Below are positions 10,719 through 23,640 of a stretch of 64,000 nucleotides of DNA, in pieces (position 1 is the first letter of the stretch; each line of letters starts with the position of its first letter). The position numbers and the translations under genes were made by a program. The notes beneath the pieces were generated by a model, which worked only from the letters and a program-made list of their open reading frames with translations, was not told where the DNA came from and searched no databases. Source of the DNA: Sympetrum striolatum (Eukaryota > Arthropoda > Insecta > Odonata > Libellulidae); assembly GCA_947579665.1 (NCBI GenBank), contig OX388348.1, positions 16,368,001 to 16,432,000 on the forward strand. Direction: 5' to 3'.

Positions 10719-11262
10719 GATCATCATCATCATCATTGTGCTTCTGTCCGCGGACAGGTCTCAACGAAACTTGCTCCTCCAGGCATCTCTATCCTGTGCC
10801 TCCCTTTTTAGAGCTTGATATTCTTTTCCTTTTCTGAAATCGGTCAGCATTCCGAATTTTCTTCTTCCTCTTCCTAGTTTCCCATTGATCTTTCCTTCAA
10901 AAATCTTCTTCTGTTGGCATTCTGCTCTTAGTATATGGCCTATTCATCGTGCTTTCCTTTTTTTATGTTTTTCAAAATTACTCGTTCTTCTCCAACCCTC
11001 CTCAGTACCTCTTCATTTTTGATCTTGTCTGTCCAACTTATTCTCTCTATCTTTCGCCATAGCCACATTTCAAAGCTCTCCAAGTATTTTTCATCTTTCT
11101 TTCTCAATGCCCATGTTTCGGATCCATATAGCACAATACTCCAGATAAAGCACTTCGCAAATCTTTCCCTTAACTCCATCTTGATATTCTTTGCTGTCAA
11201 AAGTTATTTTATCTTTTGGAACGTTGCCTTTCCCTGAGCTATTCTACTTCTTCGCACTAAAA
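10719..11262 (-). pseudogene. LINE reverse-transcriptase C-terminal remnant with (ATC)n tail
   Basis: Read on the minus strand from about 11,262: SRIAQGK, an internal stop (11212-11210 region), LLTAKNI, ELRERFAKC, then the diagnostic LYGSETWALR, FEMWLWRKIERISWTDKIKNEEVLRRVGEER. After a frameshift near 10,950 it continues with IGHILRAEC, EGKINGKLGRGRR and AQDRDAWR. This is the region after the catalytic core in a large arthropod LINE group annotated as endonuclease-reverse transcriptase. The conserved Trp of WIGH has become TGA (10946-10944). A TAA/TGA-terminated end is followed by (ATC)n at 10,720-10,736, a typical LINE microsatellite tail. The copy is 5'-truncated; RT motifs A-C are absent. 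Dead copy; the clade (RTE-like or other) is uncertain. Confidence 0.85.
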
Positions 11263-12430
11263 TTTGTTTACAGCAGCAATCTTAGCTAGCTACTTGATGG
11301 TACCCATGTATATACTTGAAGAAGTCAATTATATTTGTCTTCAGGGGCTGCTTGAAACTTTATCGACTACATATCTTAACTTAGATTTTCGCAAACTATG
11401 CTCCAAAGAATGTCTGTGTTCCTTAGAGAATTAATAATATACCATTAAAATTATGAAAGTTGATATGAGCCACGCATGCTGAAATTCTGCGTCAAAATGT
11501 ATCGTTTTTTAAACTCAGAGCTATCCCTTTAGCGCTTATATTTACTTGCCTAACTACTGTTTTATTAATATTTACGTACCCTACAAAATAGCCTCTATCT
11601 TCTGGATAATAACAAAATATTTCGATTTTTTTTAATACTGCGCTATAGGCAAAGTTTTGGAATGGCTTTCGCAGCTGATATACTGAGCACAAACAGCTAA
11701 ATACCTAACTTTTAATATATTTACCTATATAAAATACTATCTGTTATTTTCACAGCAATTTACCTCAATGAGTAAAAATAATGAAATGAAGTTAACATAT
11801 TTTAAGATAAAAATATTCTACTACTAGCAATTTCTTTAATGTGACAGAGAAAATTGTAGTTATTTAACCAATCTAATGATAGAGGATATACATATTAAGA
11901 ATAGTTAGATATTTATTAATAAAATCTAGATAATTAAATTGCTGTAATTGCTATTCAATATAAATTCTGATCTTAAATAATATGTGAGCCGGTAACTACC
12001 TCACATATTTATGTAACAATATGATATAGGAATGAGACCAAATTACTTTCAATAACAGCTATGAAAGGGGCTTATAGGGAAACTAATAGATTAATTTATA
12101 TCGTAATATAAATAAAAACCTAAACCTGATGTGGATTAACGTAACTGTGAGGAACTGAACATTAGTGAAAGCTAATTAAGTGCTTTCCACTATAATATTT
12201 ACTATGAAATATGGTGTATTATTCTTTACACTATTTTCGAAAAATAATTCAAACTAATATAGGTACGATATTCTAAGAGAAAAGTCCATCAAATAATAGT
12301 TAGTAAACGAGGTCTTTGTTTTCTATTAGAACCGCAGTTAATTACAACGTACGCAAAAATATAATTCTAAATGGTTAAACGCGATTAACTGATAAGTTAT
12401 CGACACATATGATTTATCCCCAATCCTCAA
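11263..12430. other. AT-rich DNA, nothing recognised
   Basis: No gene or repeat boundary seen. Short open frames only. Confidence 0.5.
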
Positions 12431-13010
12431 ACGGTGATGTTCCACATTATTCACGAACGAACAAAAGGAAAATCCCGCCCTTTTCAAATGAATTTATATT
12501 CAACGGCGAAAAAACCGAGCTGCCACGGGGTAATAAAACATTTTCCAGACCTTTACATTTCATGTTTAGTTGTAAATAATAAAGCCTTTGAAAGCGGACA
12601 AAAAAGGCATCGAAGGGAAAAAGAAAGAATTCACTTTGTTTGCCGAGACTTTTGAAGCAGATCCCTTTAGTCACTCGTGCGGAAGAGGAGCCTGTTCTGT
12701 TATTTTTTCCTTCGAGGAAGCGATTTGACTGAGATATCGCAGGGAGCTTTGATCTTGCCGCCCAGACGCACTCACCAGGATCGACTCTCATATGCAGTGG
12801 CAGGGAGAGAACTTAAAACGATTCGGTGTCAACCGTAATTCAGACAGGTGCACGCAAACACGCTCGCGCTCTGCACATTGGGAGCCTCCAAAGCTCCAAT
12901 TGCATTATTGATCTCCTCGGCGAGTGGCAACCAATCAGAGGATTGCATTGGGATGCGAAGGGAACCTGGGTGCGAGAGTATAGGCAGAAAGTGGGAAGCG
13001 TGAGATGAGT
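12431..13010. other. GC/CpG-richer island
   Basis: GC-rich relative to flanks. Overlapping open frames on both strands (plus 12434-12655 and minus 12447-12791; plus 12826-13008 and minus 12829-13176) indicate stop-codon depletion by composition, not coding. No known protein features. Confidence 0.4.
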
Positions 13011-14953
13011 GTGTTAGTAAGAAGGAACGGGTTCGAATAAGAACAAGGAATAATTCGGAGAAATCATAATGTTCATGTATGCAACTGAAATAAATGTTGG
13101 GTAATAAATATATTACTTCATATTCATCGATAACAGACAATAACTTAAAATAAGACGCTTTAAATTCCATCACCACATGAACGAGTGGGTAAAATTTTAA
13201 AATGAGTTCGGTTACGATGAATCACTGTATTGCAATGTGACTGAAAGAAACTACGCGAAATATAATTACAAAAACTTCTTCACCATTAAATAAAATACTC
13301 ATTTTGAAATGTATGCGCTATTACTATAAATCAATTTATTAAACAACCTCTACACTCAAAAGGAAGAAAGAAAAAACCGACAATTTTTGCATTATCATTA
13401 TTGATTTACTAGGAAAGACAATGATTAAAATTGAGCAGTAAGACGATCAAGATCGCATAAAATTGCATTGAAAATATAATGCATTATAAATTAAATAAAT
13501 AAAACAGAGTCACAAACGTTGATAGCAATAAAATTCATGGACTTCAAAAACTTACCAAAAATGCTTTAATATCAGTATTTGACAATACGTTATGTACTAA
13601 TTTTCGTATTGCGTCCCAATTCTGTTGTCAACAGAGAGTATTACCAAGGTATACATTATAATTGTCTGTACGCTATATTTCCTTTTGCTAATATTTTGTG
13701 GAATAAAAATGCTTTCAAGATAAAGCCTTAAATACGCAATTCACTATCCATCTTTGAATACTAAGTCCTGTTTTATAGTATATCTTTGCTTTTGTAAAGA
13801 GTCCCCACAGGAAGATTAAATTGTTCTTATATTCGAATTAAATGTTGTAAATTTTTTATAATTACCGTAAGCAAGGTACCATATCGCTATGGTATGAGGT
13901 AGAGATAATTCTCATGAACTATTTTACCAGCTCTGGATTACCATGAAATAATTATTGTCGTGATACTGTTCTCGCATGAAACGTTTTACTTATAAAACTC
14001 AACCAATGTTCATAATTTAGGAAGATCGTGTTAAATAAAATAATATGTTACTTTTCATATTTGAATACATTATCTGTGAATTATATCGAATAAACTATGA
14101 AATAAGTAATATAATTTGAATATTCTAAGAGGAGAAAAAATTCCAAAAAATTGTTGCCATTGAAATATTAGAGGGATCATTCTCATGAAAAACTTGTTGA
14201 TGATGAATATATAGAGAAACTGGTACAGATCTACCACGGAGAATATCTGAACTTCCTTCCCACTATTGGACACGGAGATTAATCGAACGAATAAGTTAGC
14301 AAATGAGACAGAGGTGGTAAGGTTTGTGGAAACAGGGAAATTCGATGGAACGATAAGAAAAAGGAAAGCTAACAGATTTCACCTGAGAAGGAAATGAAAG
14401 ATTAAGGATGTGATTGAAGGGAAATTGGATGGTTGGAAAAGGGCGGGATAAGGTGTAAGCTTAAAGAGGATAAGGAGACCTATTCCAATTTAAGAAGACT
14501 TTCCGAAAACAAGATGAATTGGTGAGATAGATGTGACGTATAATCAATAACCTTTCTTTGTCGATAATTAATCATGATAATGACAAAAATATAGATTGGT
14601 CAAGCACAAGGAGGCCATCTCTTTCTTACTCCTGCTATAATAATATGACTCAATCGTGACAAAGGAGTTTTTACCACTACTTAAAGATATAAAAATTACA
14701 GCTGTAAAGATATCAATGATCTACAAGGATGACAATATTATCACGCTGTAATTGACAAATTTAATAAGACTAAACATTTTCAGATTCACTACCTTAATCA
14801 CAAAAATTCTATATATAATAAATAATAATAATAAATTTTTATTCCACCCTTTTACAAATATGATACATCATCCAAATACAATGTTTTGGTTTAATAGAGA
14901 CCAAAAGAGAACCAAAGAAGGGGGGAATATAGTTACCCCAGAGGAAAAGAACC
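13011..14953. other. AT-rich DNA, nothing recognised
   Basis: No gene. A small hairpin TACCATA-TCGC-TATGGTA sits near 13,877-13,894. A purine-rich (A/G) stretch runs through about 14,280-14,520. Confidence 0.5.
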
Positions 14954-15051
14954 TGTGTTTATATATGTATGTATTTTAGCTAGTTTAATAGTAGCTAAAA
15001 TACATAAATATATAAACACATGTTTATGTATTTTAGCTAGTTTAATACTAG
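14954..15051. repeat. 29-bp-arm hairpin plus a third, direct partial copy
   Basis: Bases 14954-14982 and 14992-15020 are reverse complements over 29 bp with one mismatch, separated by 9 bases. Immediately after, 15021-15051 repeats the left-arm end and loop in direct orientation (TGTATTTTAGCTAGTTTAAT). Transcribed RNA would fold into a long stem. It could be a fold-back MITE remnant or a precursor-miRNA-like hairpin; it is very AT-rich, which raises the chance of replication-slippage origin. Confidence 0.85.
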
Positions 15052-18000
15052 AGGCATTAATAAAATACATTTGTATTGAATATACCAGAAAATTGATGGA
15101 AAATTAATTTACCTAAGTAGTATGACGTCACAACGGAAATATTTTTCGCGTTAATGTATGAAATACGCTCCATCTAATTTCAATCACTGTAGCCATTGAG
15201 AATTTATCAAATTATTTAACTTAAACTAAATTGAAATGCATCCATCTATCATAGCAAATACGTATCGTAGCATTCATTCGACCGGTATATGATAATTTTT
15301 CCAAGCGTAAAAAATCTAATTTAGCATTGATAATGAAATAAAAGAGTAAATGATTCCTCGAATTTCAACGGGAAAATAACACTCAGCAACCATATCATGA
15401 AAATTATTAGAGATACCAAAAGTACATACTAATTCAAGTATAATTCTCTAAACCCTCAAATGTAACGAAATACTTTATGCAGTGTACTGCTCTGATGAAA
15501 TATGAAGGCATTTTAAATTTTTCCGGTTACAGTGATGTATCCAGGAAAAAATGGATATTCAACTTCGCTAAATAAATCAAGGAAATAATGTAAATAGAAG
15601 AGAAGATTCCTTAATGGACAGCAAATATAGTTAAAAATACTTTTTGCTCATATAAATTAGTTCAAGATGAGTGATGAGTGTATATGAACATGGTATTCAA
15701 AAGTAAAAAAAAGCAAAAATTGCAATTTAATAATTGTGATGGTCGTGTTGAGAACGAGCTAGAGCAAAGTATAAACAGGAAGGTGTTGAGCCAAAGAATA
15801 AATATCTATGAGTTTTATTGGAGAGTTTAACTTTTCGATCACTCACGTTTAGAGCGCTAAAAACCCTGATATTGATCAAAAACAATCATTGAATTGGTGA
15901 AAATTGAAGGGAATTAAAAGGAAAAAGGAAAAGAAAGGCTAATGTAAGTTGATAAGTAACAATTCATTTCGAACAAATGATAGATACTTAATTCTTAAAA
16001 AAGTTTCCCAAGCTTTATCGCATAAGATTTTCATCTTCATTTTCTGTGGAAGTAGTCAAGTGAGACAAACAGAACACAATCGGAACAAGAAGAGAAAAAA
16101 TCGATAAAATGGCAGAGAAACAAATAGTAATTGGATTGTAACATAATTGGAAAGAGAATTTAAAGCAAAGAGAGGAAATGAGGATATGGAATAAAAAGAA
16201 AATAGGAAACATTTGAGAAGACAGTTTTAGAGTTAAACGAAGGAGAAAATATTGATAATCAATAGAAATCGGTCTGAGGGAAAATGAAAGGAAAGGTAAT
16301 GGAGCTAAGCAGAGAAACAGGCGAAATGAAAACTGGAAAATATTTCTCTTTGGTAAAATAAAGCTATACTGTCTCTCTTACTCTTCGTTCAGTGAAGTCA
16401 ACGAACTTCAACAAAGATAATCATAAAATCTAACGAAATCTGTGATATGTCAACCATGTTAGAAAAAGTATTATTTTTTTACTTTGGTAAAATAAGAAAA
16501 AGTAATAACAGGTAAATTTATTTTCTCTAAAAGACTAACTTACAATGAAAAAAGGAATATTATCAAATGGATCCAACAAAATGAGAATATGATATTTCCC
16601 GAGGCAAAATACACAAAAAATATAATAATGCAATTTTCTTGGATTGTCTGCCAAGCTGTCTTCCTACCTACAAAATATGCCAACAAAAATCTTGTCCTGA
16701 AATGAATATGCGGTCTCGATACGTGCTCGATTTCTTTAAATTTAAAATGTGTATAAATAAAGACAAAATATACATATACTGATATTACAGTAAAATAGGT
16801 AATATTATTAATGCAGAAATTTAAAATTGAGTGAAAGAAAAATGAAATGCAGCAGTCTGACAACCAACTCGGTCATGCCAGGAAAGATCATTTGAATAAT
16901 TGTTTTTTTATTTTAACATTCCTCATTATTTACTTCGATGGAATATCAAATGTTTTTTACTTTAGCGGAGACAAATAAAATGATAAATAAAGGTATTATT
17001 ACTTATAGAATGTGACCTACATGAATTTATAAGTAGTAGTAAAAATAAATGAAAATTGACAAATTGAACGTTGATTATAGCGAATGAGAAATTCTATAAC
17101 ACAGAAGGTGGTTAAAAGAATATACAAGAATGCAATAAAAAGGAGTGTGGAAGCATCTATAGCTTAACAGGTGCAAAAAAAATATAATTGAATCAAGGAA
17201 AATTCTGAGTAGCAGAGGCAATTAGCAGGCCTTGCCAGAAAGAAGCATCGTGATAGATATGTTTAATTCAATTCACACGTTAGTAAATGAGAAAGTATAA
17301 ATAATAAAATTTAAAATATATTAAAATATACGGTGATTATACAGAGAGAAAATGCTGTGGGAAGAAATGCTTGAGGAGATGGAAAACGCGTGGGAGACAG
17401 AGAATTCGAGGCGCGAAGGACTTGATGTCGAAATGACTGAATTTTTCAGAAGCGTCAAAGTCCTATGCTGTCAACGCGTCGCTCCCAATTCTGTCTCGTG
17501 ACAACTGAATAGCGTAATAAATCGATGTATTGGGTTATCTCTCCAGATCAAACGTTAGAGGAATCTGAATCGCTTGCCCTCAAAAGAAATGGTATTTGAA
17601 CATTTTTCGATTCTAACCATTGAAGTACCATGGGAAATCTCATCATCATACTTACCACGCTGAGCAGCAATCTTTTTGAAGCTTTCCAAAAAATATTTCA
17701 TAAATTTTTGTGATGTTATATGCATATTGACGAGTTAAATGTCCTTCCTGTTCTTATATTATTATCTATTACTACTTTTTATTTCGACTTTGAATCAATT
17801 TAAGCCTTTCGATTTTATTTACAGTTTTTTCTCTTATTTCTTCACGCTAAATTTAACACGTGTATTTACAACCGGATTTAAGTGGATAATAGACTAACTT
17901 AGACATAATAAATATTTTATTCATTCATTAATATATTGTTATTTATTTTAGAAAATATTCTATAAATTTAGGCACATGATAATATATTGCTGGTATAAAA

Positions 18001-19146
18001 TCCACGCTATTAAGTACAGCGTAATTTTTCACGAATGGATACTTCTCTTATGCAAGTATAAATTGAAATATTAGTTACTGTAATATATCTTTTTGTGCAT
18101 ACATGAATATTCGAGATGATTTCAGTTTAATATTTACGAGGAAAATCTTTTAATAATGAGAGAAATTGGCGGAAGAATCTACAAAGAGTACTGCCATATT
18201 TTAATCATTAAATTATCAACTTCAAATTGTCCAACATGAGATTATTAAATATTAATCTTTTTCCAAATATTAAACGCCATAACTATAACAAAAATTAGGC
18301 TCTTATCCGCATACTCAGCAACCGTCTGTTAACGGCCCTTTATTTTAAGGAGCGTAAGAAAATGGTATAAAAATGTTATGATAATAAAATTTTATGTATA
18401 GGTTAACATAAGAAGTTTGCGATTTAATATATGTGTTACATTCATTTCTAAATAAGCATCACTGTTCTGTTAAAATGCGCACAATTAATGCTGGAGCACA
18501 GCAACAGTCTCTTCAATTGCTAATTTTAGTCGCCTTGGATGGAGTTTTTCAAGTTTTAAAGAAGGGAAGAACACACTCATCGACCTAATTCGATGATTTC
18601 GCTCTCAGCAAACGTCCATAAGTAGTGAAAGGAGACTACGTCGTCTACACTGTTTGCAGCAGAGCATCCAGTATTCCCTATTAACAACAGAAAATATCGT
18701 TCGTTCTACTTGTTTGAGATGTGAGAGTGTTTACTCTAATAGACTGGTGGAATTGAAGGGATTTCCCTCGATTCCCTTGGCACTTACATATTCCCCTGGC
18801 AAATCCTCAGCCAATTATTGCACTCCTATGAACAAGAAACCTTATTGAATCACTTCGCCTTTGATTGGAGACAGGAAAATTTCTCACGGAAACATGCAAA
18901 CAATGATGAGACGCATTTATACAGCTTAATGGATGAAGGGAAAAGGATTTCTTTCCTATAACGTTACGCATTAGGTGGATATTATGATTCAACGCCTTTT
19001 AATGTTGACCAATTTATTTATAACTTATCAAATTCCTATGCCATGCTAATGTCAAAAATCTGATGTGGCCAACACATGACTTTCTCCGTATTTATTGAAA
19101 ACAGAAGCCTATGGCGTTAATATATAAATAACTCTAAAACAATGAG
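15052..19146. other. Mostly AT-rich DNA, nothing recognised
   Basis: No supported gene. A perfect CRE-like palindrome TGACGTCA is at 15123-15130. A short GC-richer patch at about 17,350-17,520 contains a 49-codon charged frame (17352-17501) that I cannot assign. A second slightly GC-richer patch is at about 18,480-18,900. The long minus-strand frames at 16015-16212 and 16540-16863 are hydrophobic low-complexity reads of AT-rich DNA. Confidence 0.45.
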
Positions 19147-19767
19147 TGTTACCGGAAATGTTTCATACAAAATTTGTAGTAAAAAACATTATCTATAACT
19201 TTGGTACAGAATTGCATATACCTACATTGCATTCTGACAAAGATAAGTATGAAAAACTTCAATTTCTGGATAAACAACAACTTCCGGTTAACCAATATTC
19301 AAGAATAACTCCTAAGCAATTAGTGTTACGAAAAAATGTTTCGTACAAAAGTTGTAGTAATGTACATTATCTATAACTTTTGTATTTAATTGTATATACC
19401 TATATTGCATTCTTACAGAGATATTTAAAAAACGAAATTTTGTTCAGGATAAACCGCAACTTCCGGTTAAGCGATATTCCTAACAATGCCAAGAGCGAAC
19501 TAGGAAACTTCTAAATATGAATTTTGAATATGATTGGATTATTACTTTTTAAGATAGTAATTTTACTGTACTTTACGCCCACAAACTTTTTAACCACAGA
19601 CAGACAGACAGACACACACACATACAGAGACACACAGACAGACATTTCCGGGAAAATAGCGAAAACTTGCTCTATGGACCCCAAAACATCTATTTCCGTC
19701 GAAATCTGGAGGTCGAATTTTTTCGCGAATACAATACTTTCTCTATACTACGTATAGGGAGAAAGTA
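19147..19767. repeat. Composite repeat: two 178-bp units, CAGA microsatellite, palindromic end
   Basis: Unit 1 starts at about 19,147 and unit 2 at about 19,325; matching landmarks are 178 bp apart. Each unit begins GTGTTAC and contains an imperfect palindrome (19344-19384 in unit 2; equivalent in unit 1 from 19,166) built from TACAAAAGTTGTAG, a central AATGTACATT and CTATAACTTTTGTA. Each unit ends with ACTTCCGGTTAA. After unit 2 comes a (CAGA)n/(CA)n tract (19597-19644), a conserved-looking segment (GGACCCCAAAACATCTATTT, TTCCGTCGAAATCTGGAG) and a terminal inverted repeat, TACTTTCTCTATA / TATAGGGAGAAAGTA, at 19735-19767. The layout suggests a mobile or satellite-like element; no coding frame is supported. 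The class is unknown. Confidence 0.7.
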
Positions 19768-22560
19768 AAAATCACCATATCAAATAGGGCGTACGTATTA
19801 TTTTTTCTAAATACTAAAATCCTAAATCCCAAAAGTAAAGAATAAATCATACTTAAACATTAATATAACGTGACGGCCCAATCAACTGAGGGTATAAGTT
19901 GTTTATCAAGACTAAGTCTTCCAAAAAGCTACAAATATATTCTTACCTTCGATAATTATTCGATGGGCATTTGATTGAAAGGAACGATACTCTGGCAGAA
20001 AGATGCTTAGTCAAATACTGAAGCTTCACATCAACCAGAAGTACCAGAAAACCTGCAATAAAAGAAAACAAGAAATGGTTATATAAAATATTACGTAATT
20101 ATTTATAAATTACAGATATAGAAAGAAAATAAGCGTAAAGAAAAAACGGAAAATCGTTGAACGTCAACACGATAATCCATTTTTTGAGACGATCAAGATT
20201 TACTAAGATAAGATTTTATCAAATAGTTGTTAGTTTGAATAACCATACCAAAAAATGTTCCTCTTTCAGTACCCCGATTCTACAGAAATTAATGGAAATA
20301 GAGGTAATACGAATTTTAAGGCTTTGGTTTTCCTTTCAAAGAGAGAATTAAAATTAAAATAAGAGAAATAACATACTCATCATCCTATCATAAGCATCAA
20401 CAACACATATCTCAATCAGATATAAGTATTATTACGATAGATATGTTCCACGATCCCTAAAAAATCTTTAAACGTAAAAAAATTGGACTTAATAATTCAT
20501 TCAAATATAAATTTTGAAATTGAGATACAAATTAATAATAAAATATTTGATAAGATAAATAACTCGGACTATCTTGTTACCTTGCATGGAATTATTTGTA
20601 CGCTCTCTATTATTTTCTCGATAAAACTTTTTACTCCGCATTCAATGGAATAAATTGAGGTCATACATTTTAATATATTTTCGGTACATTTTTCTACTAA
20701 AAGCATGACATATGTTCTCTGTTTTGCCATCGTATTTGCATATGCATACAAAATTTGTGGAAAATTTACGACACACGGTAAATAGTAACGCGAATTCCAA
20801 TTTTCTGACATTCTCCTTCATTTAAATTTTACAAAATTTTGGTGTTTAATGTTTGCAGTGTCACTCAGTCAAGCGTTAATTTACATGTGAGTGTTGTAAT
20901 AGAGCAATGCAAAATTAGCGCAGGAAAATATACGCAAACTTCAAAACACAAAGCAACGGTCGGGACAAAAATCGCGCTTTTTTGAATTTTACCAAAACTG
21001 TTTTAATTCCTACCAATTATTTCTACGTAAAAGATACATCAAATGCAGGGATGAATCAAGGGCTGAGCTAAAATTTATTCATTAAACATACACTTTCGTC
21101 ATCCTATGGGAGTAAATTAAGAATTTCAGGCGCAGCACGCTCGTATTTTTTGTGCATTTTAGTTTCAGAAAAAAAACTCGTAACTGAACGTGTTATTTCT
21201 CTTTACGGTTTAAATTCAGTTTCAGAAAGAAAAGTTAATTTGCTTCGTAATGATGGGAGAAGCATTTCTATGAAATTCATCTCTTTATTCATGAGGAGGA
21301 TCTTGGAACTCTCTTGGGTAGGCAAGGAGTCAATTAAGAAAAAGATATACAATGGTAAAACCAAGAAATATCACTAAAGGATTCGTGCACCAAACACATT
21401 AGTATATTCCGAAATGCAAAATACCATAAAAGAACATTAACGAAGATTGAAGAGAAAACGGAAATTCTATGGAAAGGCAAAATAAAAATAGCGACTTATG
21501 GCTTTACGGTTTTATTTTGCAACCGGATGCAAATGATACGGTTCGGTGCGATCTAAAAATAAAAATATATAGCGAGGCGTATAAAATGGTTTATTTTTGT
21601 TTTCCTGTTCCTACAACGAAGCTAAACTATCTCTGGATTATATTAAAAACTTCGAGATAAATTCCCTAGCCTTATTGATACACGATTTTTCAAATATTTA
21701 GCATTTGCGTTTAATATTTACTAAACCAGAAATATTTATTGAAATATGAACTAAGAAATTAATTTGTGAATAATGAGGCCATTGATAGTGCTGCTTAATA
21801 GAATATATTTTATTAAAATTATTTAATATTCCATACGAGCCTAGGGGTGACCCATGTGGGAGTAACTTTTGTATTTCCAATGGTAAATCAGTAGGAAATT
21901 TTACGTTGAATATCAATGCTTTATCTTTTTAAATTAATCATCACCTGGACAGAAATGGGCGCATAGAAATTTGGACCCGGGCCCGTTCTGAGAGAAGGCT
22001 CTGAGTAAAAGAAAGGGAGCTCAGAAAGACGTGTTAGAACATAAGATCTTACCGATAGGTAGTAGACTGATATTCATTCGAGTGTTTTAGCTATAATTCT
22101 AAAATTCACCATAAAATTGGTGCGATCCAATTAGTGAAGTTCCCGAAAATTACCCATTACAGACCATTTCATGTCTTTTGGTAAAGGATAGAGAAAAATG
22201 CATATTTCATCTCCTTTGAGTCACTCATATTCATGGATGTGATTATATGAAAACTTTAGAGATATGGGTGCTGCTGAATGATGAGAGTGATTAAGGTCTC
22301 TCCTTATACAAATGTTACGGAACGTGTTTTAATCGCTAATACAATAGCATTCTTGCATGCTGAAGAGTGGCAAACTACCTCACCCTGCCTTATAGTAAGC
22401 CTCATTCCCGTTCTCTAGCTATCGGTAGCCAATGTAAGAGGGAGTAATGTTTCAACATGCGTTATGGCTAAATACTTTAGTCTGCCTATTACTACTGGCC
22501 TCTGAGTCGTATTCTTACATGCATACATACGAAGATCTACACCAGTTTAACTCAAACGCA
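19768..22560. other. AT-rich DNA, nothing recognised
   Basis: No gene supported. Short plus-strand frames (20157-20351, 21150-21377, 21469-21660) have no domain features. Confidence 0.5.
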
Positions 22561-23640
22561 CCCATATTCCTCAACACCCAAAATTAGTACATTGCTGATC
22601 AATTTCGAAGACACACCCCATCCTGCAAATATAACACACATACTGAAAACCACCGCTGTTAAATGACACGCATTCGCGATCATTCGACGGCTCCGATGTA
22701 AGTAAACACGAAGGGATGAATTTGGGCGATGGAGGCTGAAGTGGAAGATAAGCAGGAGAGTACGAATTGAGAGCTCTTTGCCTCCCTACCCACGCATCCT
22801 TCGAGTATTTCAACTTTTCGACCGGTGAAAAGGAAGAATCCGTCCCATCCGATTCCCATCCACTCATTCCCTGACCTCAGCCAAAAACTTTCCCTTCCTT
22901 TCCACTGCCATTAGCAACCGCCACTCCTCGTCTTTCCTACAAAATCTGGTCTACAATAATGAAACACTCGGTAGCAAAGACCCGTTCCCCGGAATAAGAA
23001 GGTCCTTCGCGTTTAATAATTTCTTCCCTCGGTCCGAAGAAAAGGGGGAATAATCCTTTGAAAGAAGGAAAAGAAGGACAAAGAGGATCCTCTCCTCCGG
23101 CGCTATTACATTTATATTCTCGAGATAAACATTGGGGAGTTATTCTGTTCGGGGATGGGCAGAAACACAGCGATGGGTCGCGGATAACCTGGGAAGGGGA
23201 GAGGGATTCAAAGTTTATTGGGAAACTTTAAGAAAACCATTTTATCTGATTTTCTCGTTTATCTCCCCACTCCACGCAGCTTCTTTTCCTCCAGCTAAGA
23301 GGAGCAATCCACTCCACTTTGTCTCCCGGGACGTTACTGAGTTAGCAGAATGAATGGCGTTGGGATAGGGCCTTCCCCATCGAGACTAATTTTAAACCGC
23401 TCGCTTTTCGAAATTGGCCAATAACGATGTCGTATACGGATGATACGCGAGCGCTGATGTCTCTGATAAAGAGCAAATCTTTTATCCTTTTATTACCCTT
23501 CCGACTCCTCGAATTTTTTCCGAGGTTTCAAATGGAATCGGATTTATTAAGAGGGGTCTCCGCGATGCTGACTTCAACAAGACTCCGCTTGGAATTTAGG
23601 GCGTCCTTTATCTTGAAATGGTAACCTTTTACGGTTCAGG
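22561..23640. other. GC/CpG-richer island
   Basis: GC-rich stretch of about 1 kb with frequent CG and GGATCC/CCCGGG-type sites. Open frames on both strands (minus 22571-22867; plus 23132-23353 and 23427-23624) resemble no known protein. Confidence 0.4.

Noticed and set aside
12829..13176. 115-codon minus frame opposite a 60-codon plus frame
   Set aside because: Simultaneous openness on both strands indicates composition; no protein features.
17352..17501. 49-codon charged frame (Glu/Arg-rich) in a small GC-richer patch
   Set aside because: Too short, closed by stops both sides, no homology recognised.
19524..19757. 77-codon plus-strand frame
   Set aside because: It runs through the CAGA microsatellite and the tail of the composite repeat, so it is not a protein.
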